Shown piece by piece: positions 33,549-41,913 of a stretch of DNA of 64,000 nucleotides. Within the stretch, counting starts at the first letter, position 1. Each line of letters starts with the position of its first letter. The notes under the pieces are model-generated. The model was given only the letters and a program-made list of their open reading frames with translations, was not told where the DNA came from and made no database searches. The position numbers were made by a program, and so were the translations under genes. Source of the stretch: Porticoccus litoralis (GTDB lineage: Bacteria > Pseudomonadota > Gammaproteobacteria > Pseudomonadales > Porticoccaceae); assembly GCF_030676955.1 (NCBI RefSeq), contig NZ_JAUUUU010000006.1, forward strand, positions 62,001 through 126,000, read 5' to 3'.

Positions 33549-34478
33549 TCAGAGCTTGCTATTCAGTTCAGGCAGGGCCTCGAACAGATCAGCAACCAGA
33601 CCATAATCAGCCACCTGAAATATCGGGGCTTCTTCGTCCTTGTTGATCGCCACAATGACCTTGCTGTCTTTCATACCGGCAAGATGCTGGATCGCTCCGG
33701 AAATACCTACGGCAATGTACAGATCAGGAGCGACGATTTTGCCGGTTTGACCAACCTGCATATCGTTGGGAACAAATCCCGCGTCCACTGCCGCTCGGGA
33801 GGCACCAACAGCTGCGCCCAACTTATCAGCCAACTCTTCCAGAACATGGAAACCTTCACTGCTACCCATCCCGCGACCACCGGAAATCACCACGCGAGCG
33901 GAAGTAAGTTCAGGACGCTCTGATACGGCCAGTTCTTCACCAACAAAACTCGAGTTGGCGGCATCATGAACGCTGCCCACAGTTTCAATAGATGCATTAC
34001 CGCCTTCCGCAGAAGCCGGATCAAACGCCGTGGAACGAACGGTCAGCACCTTGATACTGTCACTGCTTTGAACCGTAGCAATCACATTACCCGCATAAAT
34101 CGGGCGCTTGAAGGTGTCGGGACTGACCACAGCACTAATATCGGAAATACTTTGCACATCCAGCAATGCTGCAACCCGCGGAACAAGGTTTTTACCTGTC
34201 GTCGATGCCGGCGCCAGCACATGGCTGTAATCACCTGCGAGCTCGGCCACTAACGGGGCAACATTTTCCGCCAGTTGATGCCCATAAGCTTCATTACTCG
34301 CCAGAAATACCTTGCTGACACCAGCCAGTTTTGATGCCTGTTCCGCCACGCCGTCACAACCGTGCCCGGCAACCAGAACAGCAATATCACCGCCTATGGC
34401 CTGTGCGGCGCTCAGGGTGTTCAACGTCGCCGGTTTCAACTGGCTGTTATCGTGTTCGGCAATAATCAGAATACCCAT
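33549..34478 (-). CDS. etfA: Electron transfer flavoprotein alpha subunit
   Basis: A 309-residue FAD-binding subunit. The C-terminal domain has the FAD signature: SGGRGMGSSEGF followed by GASRAAVDAGF and ending YIAVGISGAIQHLAGM. With EtfB it accepts electrons from acyl-CoA and other dehydrogenases and passes them to ETF:ubiquinone oxidoreductase. It starts in a one-base overlap with the etfB stop (TGATG). The bidirectional terminator lies just after it. Confidence 0.97.
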   Translation of the reverse strand: MGILIIAEHDNSQLKPATLNTLSAAQAIGGDIAVLVAGHGCDGVAEQASKLAGVSKVFLASNEAYGHQLAENVAPLVAELAGDYSHVLAPASTTGKNLVPRVAALLDVQSISDISAVVSPDTFKRPIYAGNVIATVQSSDSIKVLTVRSTAFDPASAEGGNASIETVGSVHDAANSSFVGEELAVSERPELTSARVVISGGRGMGSSEGFHVLEELADKLGAAVGASRAAVDAGFVPNDMQVGQTGKIVAPDLYIAVGISGAIQHLAGMKDSKVIVAINKDEEAPIFQVADYGLVADLFEALPELNSKL

Positions 34479-35227
34479 CAGATCACCTTCGCTTCATTTT
34501 TCAGTTTGTCGAGCAATTCATCCACACTGGCAACCTTGATACCGGCTGCACGTTGAGCTGGAGCTTCCACGTTAAGCAGTGTGACCCGGGGAGCAGTATC
34601 AACACCCAAAGCCTCCGGCGTAGTGGTATCTAATGGCTTCTTTTTCGCTTTCATAATGTTCGGCAGCGAGGCATAGCGGGGTTCATTCAGTCTCAGATCC
34701 GTGGTGACAATCGCGGGCAGCGACAGCCCCAGAGTCTGAAGACCACCATCAATCTCACGTGTGACTTCTGCCTTGCCAGCACTCAGGGTTAGTTGGGACG
34801 CAAAGGTTCCCTGAGGATAACCCGTCAGAGCACCTAGCATTTGTCCAGTCTGGTTGTTGTCGCCGTCAATGGACTGTTTACCCATTAATACCAGGTCGGG
34901 AGACTCCTGCTCACAAACCACTTTCAGGCACTTGGCTACTGCCAACGGCTCCAGATCAGCGTCCGACTGAATAAGAATGGCCCGGTCAGCACCCAATGCT
35001 AAGGCCGTTCGCAACTGTTCCTGGGCCTGCTGGGGGCCAATAGAGACAGCGACGATTTCAGTTACATCACCTTTCTCTTTCAACCTGACCGCCTCTTCCA
35101 CAGCAATCTCACAGAAAGGATTAATAGACATTTTGACGTTGTTGAGGTCAACACCGGCGCCATCGGCTTTTGGCCGTACCTTGACGTTGTAGTCCACAAC
35201 GCGTTTGACAGCGACAAGTACTTTCAT
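34478..35227 (-). CDS. etfB: Electron transfer flavoprotein beta subunit
   Basis: A 249-residue AMP-binding subunit. The N-terminus MKVLVAVKRVVDYNVKVRPK and the segment VLMGKQSIDGDNNQTGQMLG are typical, as is the C-terminal ASVDELLDKLKNEAKVI with the dehydrogenase recognition loop upstream. It is the first gene of etfBA. A 227-base region separates its start from the divergent ETF dehydrogenase gene. Confidence 0.97.
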   Translation of the reverse strand: MKVLVAVKRVVDYNVKVRPKADGAGVDLNNVKMSINPFCEIAVEEAVRLKEKGDVTEIVAVSIGPQQAQEQLRTALALGADRAILIQSDADLEPLAVAKCLKVVCEQESPDLVLMGKQSIDGDNNQTGQMLGALTGYPQGTFASQLTLSAGKAEVTREIDGGLQTLGLSLPAIVTTDLRLNEPRYASLPNIMKAKKKPLDTTTPEALGVDTAPRVTLLNVEAPAQRAAGIKVASVDELLDKLKNEAKVI

Positions 35228-35345
35228 GAAATACCCTTTGAAAATGGTCGGTTAGCTTTGAAGGGGCGTAATAATGCCGCTCCAATGGTGCCAAATCAAG
35301 GCAAACCGGGGGTTTTGTGTTTACCAAGGCTGACCCATCAGTACT

Positions 35346-35390
35346 GACCATCTGGTCCTAATTCCGCGTGGCACCGAAAGGTCAGACCAG
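35346..35390. repeat. GACCA/TGGTC repeats in the etf divergent promoter region
   Basis: The etfB/ETF-QO gap contains the inverted repeat GACCATCTGGTC (35346-35357) and, after 23 bases, GGTCAGACCAG (35380-35390). A lone CTGACC also lies at about 35329. They could be operator half-sites. A TAAAAT at 35392-35397 could be the -10 of the rightward promoter. Confidence 0.35.
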
Positions 35391-35454
35391 CTAAAATTCA
35401 CGCTTCTCAAAATCAGAGCCTTCCAGCCAATCCAAGTAGCCCAAGGAGACATCG

Positions 35455-37095
35455 GTGGAACGTGAATATATGGATTACGATGTAGTCATCATTGGTGCCG
35501 GTCCGGCAGGCCTAGCAGCCGCCTGCAGACTCAAGCAGATCAACCAGGATCTGTCTGTCGTCGTCGTGGAAAAAGGCTCCGAAGTGGGTGCACATATCCT
35601 TTCCGGTGCGGTACTAGAGCCCCGCGCTCTCAACGAACTCTTTCCCAACTGGCAAGAACTGGGCGCACCAGTTACTACGGCAGTCAGTACAGATAACATT
35701 TATGTGTTTTCTGAAAACAAGGGCATAAAAGTACCATCCCTGTTTGCGCCGAAAACCATGCACAACCACGGCAATTACATTATCAGCCTGGGTAACCTGT
35801 GCCGCTGGCTGGCTGAGCAGGCCGAGAATCTGGGGGTTGAAGTCTTTCCAGGTTTCGCGGCGGCTGAAGTGCTGTATGCCGAAAACGGCTCTGTGGCGGG
35901 GATGATCACCGGGGATATGGGCGTGGATGTCAACGGCGAACACAAAGACGCCTACATGCCTGGCATGGAGCTGCGTGGTAAATACACCTTTTTTGCGGAA
36001 GGCTGCCGGGGACATCTGGGCAAACAGCTCATCGAACACTTCGAACTGGACCGCGAGGCACAGCAGCCACAGCACTATGGTATTGGGATCAAGGAGCTCT
36101 GGCGGGTTCCCCCGGAAAACCACCATTTGGGCTTAGTGGTTCATTCTGCAGGCTGGCCCCTGAATGAAAGCGACTCTTCAGGTGGCGGGTTCCTCTATCA
36201 CCTGGAAGATAACCAGGTGGCATTGGGGTTAATTACTGACCTCTCCTACTCAAACCCCCATGTCAGTCCATTCGATGAATTTCAGCGTTATAAGCACCAC
36301 CCTGTCATCAGGCAGTACCTGGAAGGTGGCGAGCGTATTGCCTATGGAGCCCGGGCACTCGTCAAGGGTGGCCTGCAATCTCAACCTAAAATGACCTTTG
36401 CTGGCGGTCTGTTGATTGGCGACAACGCTGGCACACTCAACTTTGCCAAGATCAAGGGCATTCACTGTGCCATGAAATCCGGCATGGTTGCTGCAGAAGT
36501 GACTGCCGCTGCCATTGCGGCCGATCGTGCTGGTGACGAGCTGACAGAATACACCACCAGCTACAAGGACAGCTGGGCGTACAAGGAACTCTATCAACAG
36601 CGCAACTTTGGGCCCGCCCAGCACAAATGGGGCAATATTCTGGGCTCAGCCTATGCCTTTATTGATATCAATATTTTCAACGGCAAACTACCCTGGACCC
36701 TCACCGATCCAGTGCCAGATCACAGCAAAATGATTCCGGCTCGCGATGCCAAGAAAATCGTTTATCCAAAACCGGACAACAAGTTGAGTTTTGACAAGTT
36801 GTCCTCTGTCTTTCTTTCCAACACCAACCACGAGGAAGCACAACCCTGCCACCTCAAGTTGAAGAATGCAGATATTCCCATCAGCCACAACCTGCCCCTC
36901 TACGATGAGCCCGCACAGCGCTACTGCCCTGCCGGGGTGTATGAAGTCGTAGAAGACAGCAATGGCGGTCCCCGTTTTCAGATCAATGCCCAGAATTGTG
37001 TGCACTGTAAAACCTGTGACATCAAGGACCCGAGTCAGAATATCACCTGGGTAACACCGGAAGGCTCTGGTGGTCCAAACTATCCAAATATGTGA
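35455..37095 (+). CDS. Electron transfer flavoprotein-ubiquinone oxidoreductase
   Basis: A 546-residue monotopic membrane flavoprotein that passes electrons from reduced ETF to ubiquinone. N-terminal FAD motif VVIIGAGPAGLAAACRL; the C-terminal [4Fe-4S] domain has a Cys in RYCPAGVYE and the cluster CVHCKTC-x2-KDP. The length matches the family. The start is GTG at 35455 (MEREYMDYD), preceded by AAGGAG at 6-base spacing and matching the Pseudomonas N-terminus. It is divergent from etfBA, so the complete electron bifurcation-free ETF route is encoded together. Confidence 0.97.
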   Translation: MEREYMDYDVVIIGAGPAGLAAACRLKQINQDLSVVVVEKGSEVGAHILSGAVLEPRALNELFPNWQELGAPVTTAVSTDNIYVFSENKGIKVPSLFAPKTMHNHGNYIISLGNLCRWLAEQAENLGVEVFPGFAAAEVLYAENGSVAGMITGDMGVDVNGEHKDAYMPGMELRGKYTFFAEGCRGHLGKQLIEHFELDREAQQPQHYGIGIKELWRVPPENHHLGLVVHSAGWPLNESDSSGGGFLYHLEDNQVALGLITDLSYSNPHVSPFDEFQRYKHHPVIRQYLEGGERIAYGARALVKGGLQSQPKMTFAGGLLIGDNAGTLNFAKIKGIHCAMKSGMVAAEVTAAAIAADRAGDELTEYTTSYKDSWAYKELYQQRNFGPAQHKWGNILGSAYAFIDINIFNGKLPWTLTDPVPDHSKMIPARDAKKIVYPKPDNKLSFDKLSSVFLSNTNHEEAQPCHLKLKNADIPISHNLPLYDEPAQRYCPAGVYEVVEDSNGGPRFQINAQNCVHCKTCDIKDPSQNITWVTPEGSGGPNYPNM

Positions 37096-37158
37096 TAAAA
37101 CAATAAATTAACCACTTTATCTAATCTATATTATTGGATTTTTCGGACGTACAGATAC

Positions 37159-37187
37159 AGACGTTTGTTCCACTAGGACAAACGTCT
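37159..37187. repeat. Strong inverted repeat between the ETF-QO gene and tetR
   Basis: A perfect 10-bp inverted repeat AGACGTTTGT (37159-37168) / ACAAACGTCT (37178-37187) with a 9-base centre that can add two more pairs (CC/GG) with one bulged T. It lacks a T-run on either side, so it is not a classical terminator. It may be a protein site or a Rho-dependent or mRNA-end hairpin. The rest of the 189-base gap shows nothing else. Confidence 0.6.
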
Positions 37188-37284
37188 ATCAGGAATAAAT
37201 AGAGAATGGCCAAGATGGCCAGGCGTTGAAAAAGAACCCGGCGCGTAGTTGGTTACGGGGCTAACGGGTAGTTAGCCCTGTCGT

Positions 37285-37953
37285 CTAGGATGGCTTCTGG
37301 CCCCGCAGCTGCCCCAGGTTACCCATGGTGATGCCAATATTGGCGACAAAGCGCAGGAAGTCCTCTTTATCTTCAAGGTCTGCGCCATAGCTGACATTGA
37401 AGTAAGCCTCCACTGCACCCTGTGCGAGGGCCCAACAGGCCAGATAGTGATAGCTGGGCGGTACATCTTCAAGAATGCCTTTATCAATCAGCTTGGCAAT
37501 CATGTTATTCAGGGCATCGACATTGGAACGTCGCAGGCTATGTAGCTCCAACATTTTGTCAGCCACTTCTTCGTTATCTTGTAACTTAACTTCCAGTAAC
37601 TGCACCAACCTGTCGAGGGCAGGATTGGCCAACCGGGCCTTGAAGTAGGATCGTGCGGCAGCCCCGGGATCACCAGAGTCTGTGGCTTCAATGCCTATTC
37701 TCAGGTTTTCAGTGATATTGCGCTCATAGTCGAGCACGATGCGCATGAGAATTTCGGTTTTGGTAAGGAAGTGCTTGTAGACGGTGCCCTTGCCGACACC
37801 GGCCTCTTTGGAGATGGCTGAGACGGTGACCTTGTCGATGCCGTCGCGAATCAACAGGTATAACGCCTTTTCAATAATGCGTTCTTCGCGGGCCAGAAAG
37901 CGCTTTTTCTTGGCACGAATTTTATCGGTACTATCACTAGATGACCTTGGCAT
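37285..37953 (-). CDS. TetR-family transcriptional regulator
   Basis: A 222-residue repressor-like protein. The N-terminal HTH covers about 25-70 with IIEKALYLLIRDGIDKVTVS, AISKEAGVGKGTVYKHF and the following helix. The C-terminal ligand domain is unassigned. Start ATG 37953 (MPRSSSDST) was chosen for the GGGG-containing SD; ATG 37965 and a TTG at 38016 are open upstream. It follows the ETF-QO gene convergently and faces tRNA-Pro, with an inverted repeat at its promoter. A role in fatty-acid or ETF control is only suggested by position. Confidence 0.85.
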   Translation of the reverse strand: MPRSSSDSTDKIRAKKKRFLAREERIIEKALYLLIRDGIDKVTVSAISKEAGVGKGTVYKHFLTKTEILMRIVLDYERNITENLRIGIEATDSGDPGAAARSYFKARLANPALDRLVQLLEVKLQDNEEVADKMLELHSLRRSNVDALNNMIAKLIDKGILEDVPPSYHYLACWALAQGAVEAYFNVSYGADLEDKEDFLRFVANIGITMGNLGQLRGQKPS

Positions 37954-37987
37954 TAAACGCCCCATCCGTTCCAAAAGTGGAGGCAAA

Positions 37988-38016
37988 TTGTGTTCTGAAA
38001 ACCCAAACCCTGTCAA
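37988..38016 (-). promoter_or_regulatory. Probable tetR promoter
   Basis: On the minus strand a perfect -35 TTGACA (38016-38011) is followed after 18 bases by CACAAT (-10, 4 of 6 matches). This gives a short leader to the ATG at 37953. Confidence 0.45.
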
Positions 38017-38033
38017 TGGTCACGTAGTTACCA
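38017..38033. promoter_or_regulatory. Candidate TetR operator
   Basis: The inverted repeat TGGTCAC-GTA-GTTACCA has 6 of 7 pairs. It directly abuts the tetR -35 and lies 4 bases from the tRNA-Pro -35. The size and position fit a TetR autoregulatory site. Confidence 0.4.
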
Positions 38034-38037
38034 TGCA

Positions 38038-38065
38038 TGGACAGTAAAACGGAGAGTGATATAAT
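38038..38065 (+). promoter_or_regulatory. tRNA-Pro promoter
   Basis: TGGACA (38038-38043), a 16-base spacer and a perfect TATAAT (38060-38065). A GCGCGCC discriminator follows, typical of stringently controlled stable-RNA promoters; the mature tRNA starts at 38075. Confidence 0.75.
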
Positions 38066-38074
38066 GCGCGCCGC

Positions 38075-38151
38075 CGGTGTGTAGCGCAGCCTGGTAGCGC
38101 ACTTCCTTCGGGAGGAAGGGGTCGGAGGTTCAAATCCTCTCACACCGACCA
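38075..38151 (+). tRNA. tRNA-Pro (anticodon CGG)
   Basis: A 77-base cloverleaf. The acceptor stem CGGTGTG pairs with CACACCG, the D-arm is present, and the anticodon stem CTTCC/GGAAG encloses loop TTCGGGA with CGG at 38109-38111. The T-arm contains GGTTCAAATCC and CCA is encoded. It reads CCG proline codons. No integrase or repeated 3' end lies nearby, so it is not a visible island attachment site. Confidence 0.97.
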
Positions 38152-38160
38152 GATACAAAA

Positions 38161-38188
38161 AAACCCACGTTATCGTGGGTTTTTTTAT
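38161..38188 (+). terminator. tRNA-Pro terminator
   Basis: The stem AAACCCACG (38161-38169) / CGTGGGTTT (38174-38182) with loop TTAT is followed by further Ts, just after the tRNA. Confidence 0.92.
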
Positions 38189-38212
38189 GTGCTTTAAGTG
38201 TACCTCTCCACC

Positions 38213-38497
38213 CTATTGCCCCTGAAGATCCTCAAACAATTTAGGATCAGAGTAGCGTTCGGGCTCACGGTAGCTGGTATAAGTGCCAAACAATTCGCCC
38301 CAAAGATTCTTCGATGAGCAGTGAAAATATCGGGCATTTATCGCCTGTGCTGCCTCCCGGCAACTTCCTTCCGTGAGATAGCCTGTGCCTTCCAGCGTTG
38401 GCTCTTCATCAAATGGACTTTGTTTAACGATCAGGTCGTACTGCGGATAAAACATATACACGACGACCAGCACAATAATGACCAGTACCGCTTTCAT
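38213..38497 (-). CDS. Small single-helix membrane-anchored or exported protein, unknown
   Basis: A 94-residue protein that starts at ATG 38497 behind GGGAGGTG, a strong SD. An N-terminal hydrophobic segment MKAVLVIIVLVVVYMFYP (1-18) is followed by a hydrophilic domain with two cysteines (GSCREA and YFHCSS) that could form a disulfide in the periplasm. I recognise no family. A start at 38539 would add 14 residues before the SD and is unlikely. It lies downstream of the MFS gene on the same strand, 57 bases away. Confidence 0.7.
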   Translation of the reverse strand: MKAVLVIIVLVVVYMFYPQYDLIVKQSPFDEEPTLEGTGYLTEGSCREAAQAINARYFHCSSKNLWGELFGTYTSYREPERYSDPKLFEDLQGQ

Positions 38498-38553
38498 CCG
38501 AACACCTCCCGTATCGTAAAAATCCAGTATAAATGGCAATTAGCGTTACCGCT

Positions 38554-39711
38554 TCAAAGTCGCTCATCCCTCAAGCGGAACCAAATCACAAACACGGCTA
38601 TGAAACACGCTGCAGCTCCCATTTCAAAAGCCAACAGGGATCTGTAGTCCCACACCAGTCCGCCCAACCAGGAACCGATAGCACCACCCAACCCCAGGCA
38701 AAAAGCGCTGTAAAGCGCCTGCGCCTTTCCCTGGTTGCCTGGCTCAAACAGTCGCCTTATGCAATCGATACCGGCAGAGTGATAAGCACCGAAAGTGAAG
38801 GCATGGAGAGTCTGAGCCAACATCAACAGCCACAACAGTTCCGGGAAATATCCAATCGTCAGCCAACGCAGTGTAGCCAGCAACAGGCAGACAGACATGA
38901 TTAAACGCACACCAAAGAGCGGTAGCAGGCGATGCATAACGATAAACAGAACTACTTCGGCCACTACACCTACTGACCAGAGCACACCGATGACTCCCCG
39001 GCTATATCCCTGGGTTTCCATATAGATACTGAAAAAACTGTAGTAAATGCCGTGTGAAAACTGCATCAGCATACCTGCCACAAAGAATGCGGCAACCGCA
39101 GGCTGGCGCAAGACGGCGAGAAAGGGCTGTGAGGCACGCTGATGTTTCTGTTGATGGGGTGTTGGCACCGCCAGGCTGGTGATAAAAATGCCGGCTAACA
39201 ACAAAAAGCCGATCAATGGCAGGCTATCAATACTATAGGCATCAAACCAGGCGCCGCTGCCCAGAACAAAGATGATAAATCCGATGGAACCCCACAACCT
39301 GACCCGGCTGTAGTTTTCGGGGGTTTCGCGAAGAAAGCTGGTGGTGACCACCTCCTGTTGTGGCAATACGGCATTCCAGAAAAAACTGTAGCCAATCATC
39401 ACCATGGCCACGACCCAGAATTTCTGGCTTAAAAAGATTCCTGAAAAACATACACAGGACAACAAGGCGCCCACACGGATAATGAGCAGCCGTTGACCCG
39501 TATGGTCTGCCAGCCATCCCCACAGGTTGGGGGCAACCACTTTGGTCGCCATGGGAAGCGCCAACAGCAAACCGATATCAGCGGCAGAAAAACCCAGAGA
39601 TTTGAGATACAGGGACCAGTAGGGAAACAGCGCCCCCAACAGGCCGAAAAAGCAAAAGTAGAACGCCGACAAGCGCCAGTATGGAACCGGCTCAGAGCCC
39701 TCCTGCTGCAT
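38554..39711 (-). CDS. MFS transporter, HcaT/MFS_1-like
   Basis: A 385-residue inner-membrane transporter with about twelve hydrophobic helices. The N-terminal YWRLSAFYFCFFGLLGALFPY and the loop NLWGWLADHTGQRLLII, carrying the A-like motif, place it in the MFS_1-like group that includes HcaT (phenylpropionate transporter). The substrate is unknown. It starts 6 bases after aroC and ends an apparent prmB-aroC-MFS operon seen also in Pseudomonas. Confidence 0.88.
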   Translation of the reverse strand: MQQEGSEPVPYWRLSAFYFCFFGLLGALFPYWSLYLKSLGFSAADIGLLLALPMATKVVAPNLWGWLADHTGQRLLIIRVGALLSCVCFSGIFLSQKFWVVAMVMIGYSFFWNAVLPQQEVVTTSFLRETPENYSRVRLWGSIGFIIFVLGSGAWFDAYSIDSLPLIGFLLLAGIFITSLAVPTPHQQKHQRASQPFLAVLRQPAVAAFFVAGMLMQFSHGIYYSFFSIYMETQGYSRGVIGVLWSVGVVAEVVLFIVMHRLLPLFGVRLIMSVCLLLATLRWLTIGYFPELLWLLMLAQTLHAFTFGAYHSAGIDCIRRLFEPGNQGKAQALYSAFCLGLGGAIGSWLGGLVWDYRSLLAFEMGAAACFIAVFVIWFRLRDERL

Positions 39712-39717
39712 AGGGTA

Positions 39718-40821
39718 TCAGCTGCCTTTACCGGCGGGGATCGGCTCCAGTCCAGTATCCACGTGCATATTCTGTGCACGGTGGCGCATCAGGTGATCCA
39801 TAAGGGTAATCGCCAGCATGGCCTCTGCGATTGGGGTGGCCCGTATACCCACGCAGGGATCGTGACGCCCGGTCGTCACCACTTCAATGGGGTCACCGTG
39901 AACATCCACAGACTTTCCAGGAATACGCAAGCTACTGGTGGGCTTTAACGCCAGGTGAGCAATAATGTTCTGACCAGATGAAATACCGCCCAGAACCCCA
40001 CCGGCATGATTCGACAGGAAACCTTCCGGGGTTATTTCATCCCGATGCTCGGTTCCCTTCTGGGCTACCGCATCAAACCCTGCCCCGATTTCAACGCCTT
40101 TCACAGCGTTGATACTCATCAGGCTGTGGGCAATCTCGGCGTCGAGGCGATCAAAGATGGGTTCACCCAGACCCGGGGGCACGTTGCTGGCAACCACGGT
40201 TATCTTTGCCCCTACTGAGTCGCCGTCCTTTTGCAACTGCTGCATGTAGGCTTCCATTTCAGGCACTTTGTCCGGATCGGGGCAAAAGAAGAGGTTGTTT
40301 TCCACCTCATCGAACAGTACTTGTTCTGCCTTGATGGGGCCAAGCTGGGAGAGGTAACCGCGCACTTCAATACCGGCAATCGCTTTCAGGTATTTCTTGG
40401 CAATTGCACCTGCTGCAACCCGCATGGCGGTTTCACGGGCTGACGAGCGTCCACCACCGCGGTAATCGCGAATGCCGTACTTTTGAAAATAGGTGTAATC
40501 CGCATGGGCCGGGCGGAACTGGTCCTTGATATTGGAGTAGTCCTTGGAGCGCTGATCCGTGTTTTCGATGATCAGGCCGATAGGACAACCAGTTGTTTTA
40601 CCTTCAAACACGCCGGACAGGATTTTCACCTGATCCTGTTCACGACGCTGGGTAGTGTAACGGGACTGACCAGGTTTGCGACGATCCAGATCGCGCTGCA
40701 TATCCTCTTCGGTCAACGGCAACCCGGGAGGACAGCCATCCACGATACAACCCAAAGCCAGACCGTGGCTTTCGCCAAACGTTGTTACGGTGAAAAGTTT
40801 GCCTATGCTATTGCCCGACAT
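39718..40821 (-). CDS. aroC: Chorismate synthase
   Basis: A 367-residue FMN-dependent enzyme making chorismate from EPSP, the last step of the shikimate pathway. The N-terminal signature GKLFTVTTFGESHG is at 7-20. Further conserved blocks are YRGGGRSSARETA and ISSGQNIIAHLALKPTSS. The start is ATG 40821; the ORF continues 13 codons upstream without homology. Its product is the PabB substrate. It lies between prmB and the MFS gene. Confidence 0.97.
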   Translation of the reverse strand: MSGNSIGKLFTVTTFGESHGLALGCIVDGCPPGLPLTEEDMQRDLDRRKPGQSRYTTQRREQDQVKILSGVFEGKTTGCPIGLIIENTDQRSKDYSNIKDQFRPAHADYTYFQKYGIRDYRGGGRSSARETAMRVAAGAIAKKYLKAIAGIEVRGYLSQLGPIKAEQVLFDEVENNLFFCPDPDKVPEMEAYMQQLQKDGDSVGAKITVVASNVPPGLGEPIFDRLDAEIAHSLMSINAVKGVEIGAGFDAVAQKGTEHRDEITPEGFLSNHAGGVLGGISSGQNIIAHLALKPTSSLRIPGKSVDVHGDPIEVVTTGRHDPCVGIRATPIAEAMLAITLMDHLMRHRAQNMHVDTGLEPIPAGKGS

Positions 40822-40922
40822 AAGATTCCCAGTTCCAGTTAACAGAGGCCACAGTGACACGCAGGTCTATCTGCATGTGCCCCGCAAAGAGGCGAATTTT
40901 ATACGAAGCTACCGGCGATGTC

Positions 40923-41834
40923 TCACGCCGGACAGAGCACAGAGCGATATTCTCGGAGTTGGAGCGCCGTCAGCATAAAAACCCCATGACCGCCGCGCTC
41001 AAGTTCCAGCCACAGGAATGGCACCTGGGGATAGGCCTCTTCCAGTGCTTCCCAGGAGTTTCCCACTTCCACGATCAACACACCCTCATCAGTGAGATGG
41101 CTTTCAGCCTGAATCAGCAATCGGCGCGTAAAATCGAGCCCATCATTACCCGATGCCAGCCCGATTGGGGGTTCATGGTGATATTCATCCGGCATGGATG
41201 CGATATCCTGAGCATCGACATAGGGTGGATTACTGACAATCAGGTCAAAGCGCTGTGACCCCAGTCCATCAAACAAGTCTGACTCAATGGCAGTAACTCG
41301 TTCTTCCAGGGCATAGCGAGCAATATTTTTTTCTGCCACAGCAAGTGCTTCTTGAGAAATATCACTCAATGTGACTGCTGCTCCCTCCAGATAAAGTGCA
41401 CATGCAATGCCTATACAACCACTACCGGTGCAGAGATCAAGAATTGTCTTTGGAGGTTGTGACAACCAGGGATAGAACTCATTCTCAATAAGCTCTGCTA
41501 TGGGAGACCGGGGCACCAGTACCCTTGAATCTACCCAAAAAGGCACGCCAGCAAACCAGGCCTCGCCAATCAGATAGGCTGCCGGTATGCGCTCCGTGAT
41601 ACGACGCTCAAAAAGGGCCTTAATACTGCACCATTCGTCTTCTGTAAGCTGACGCTCCTGAACGGATGGATCAACATCCCAGGGTAACGACAGGCAATGC
41701 AAAACCAGGGACAGCGACTCGTCCCAGGCATTGTCTGTGCCGTGGCCAAAATACAGGCTGGCAGCGTCAAACTGCTCGGCTCCGTAACGAATAGCCTCGC
41801 CCAAAGTACAGGGATTTTCCGGTGTATTATTCAT
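40923..41834 (-). CDS. prmB: Ribosomal protein uL3 N5-glutamine methyltransferase PrmB
   Basis: A 303-residue SAM-dependent methyltransferase (E. coli PrmB 310) that methylates a glutamine of ribosomal protein L3. The SAM loop is LDLCTGSGCIG at 132-142 and the catalytic NPPY is at 202-205. ATG 41834 (MNNTPENP) was chosen; the upstream 27 codons are within the folE promoter region. It heads the prmB-aroC-MFS group and is divergent from folE, 79 bases between starts. Confidence 0.95.
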   Translation of the reverse strand: MNNTPENPCTLGEAIRYGAEQFDAASLYFGHGTDNAWDESLSLVLHCLSLPWDVDPSVQERQLTEDEWCSIKALFERRITERIPAAYLIGEAWFAGVPFWVDSRVLVPRSPIAELIENEFYPWLSQPPKTILDLCTGSGCIGIACALYLEGAAVTLSDISQEALAVAEKNIARYALEERVTAIESDLFDGLGSQRFDLIVSNPPYVDAQDIASMPDEYHHEPPIGLASGNDGLDFTRRLLIQAESHLTDEGVLIVEVGNSWEALEEAYPQVPFLWLELERGGHGVFMLTALQLREYRSVLCPA

Positions 41835-41913
41835 CGCGCTATTGTAACCAGCAGCACCACAAATGGCTTTACGTTTCTGAGTCCCTGACGTAGGGTTATG
41901 CACCGAATACTTC

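Noticed and set aside
38075..38151. tRNA-Pro as an integration site for a genomic island
   Set aside because: No integrase, no repeated tRNA 3' end and no change in gene character nearby.
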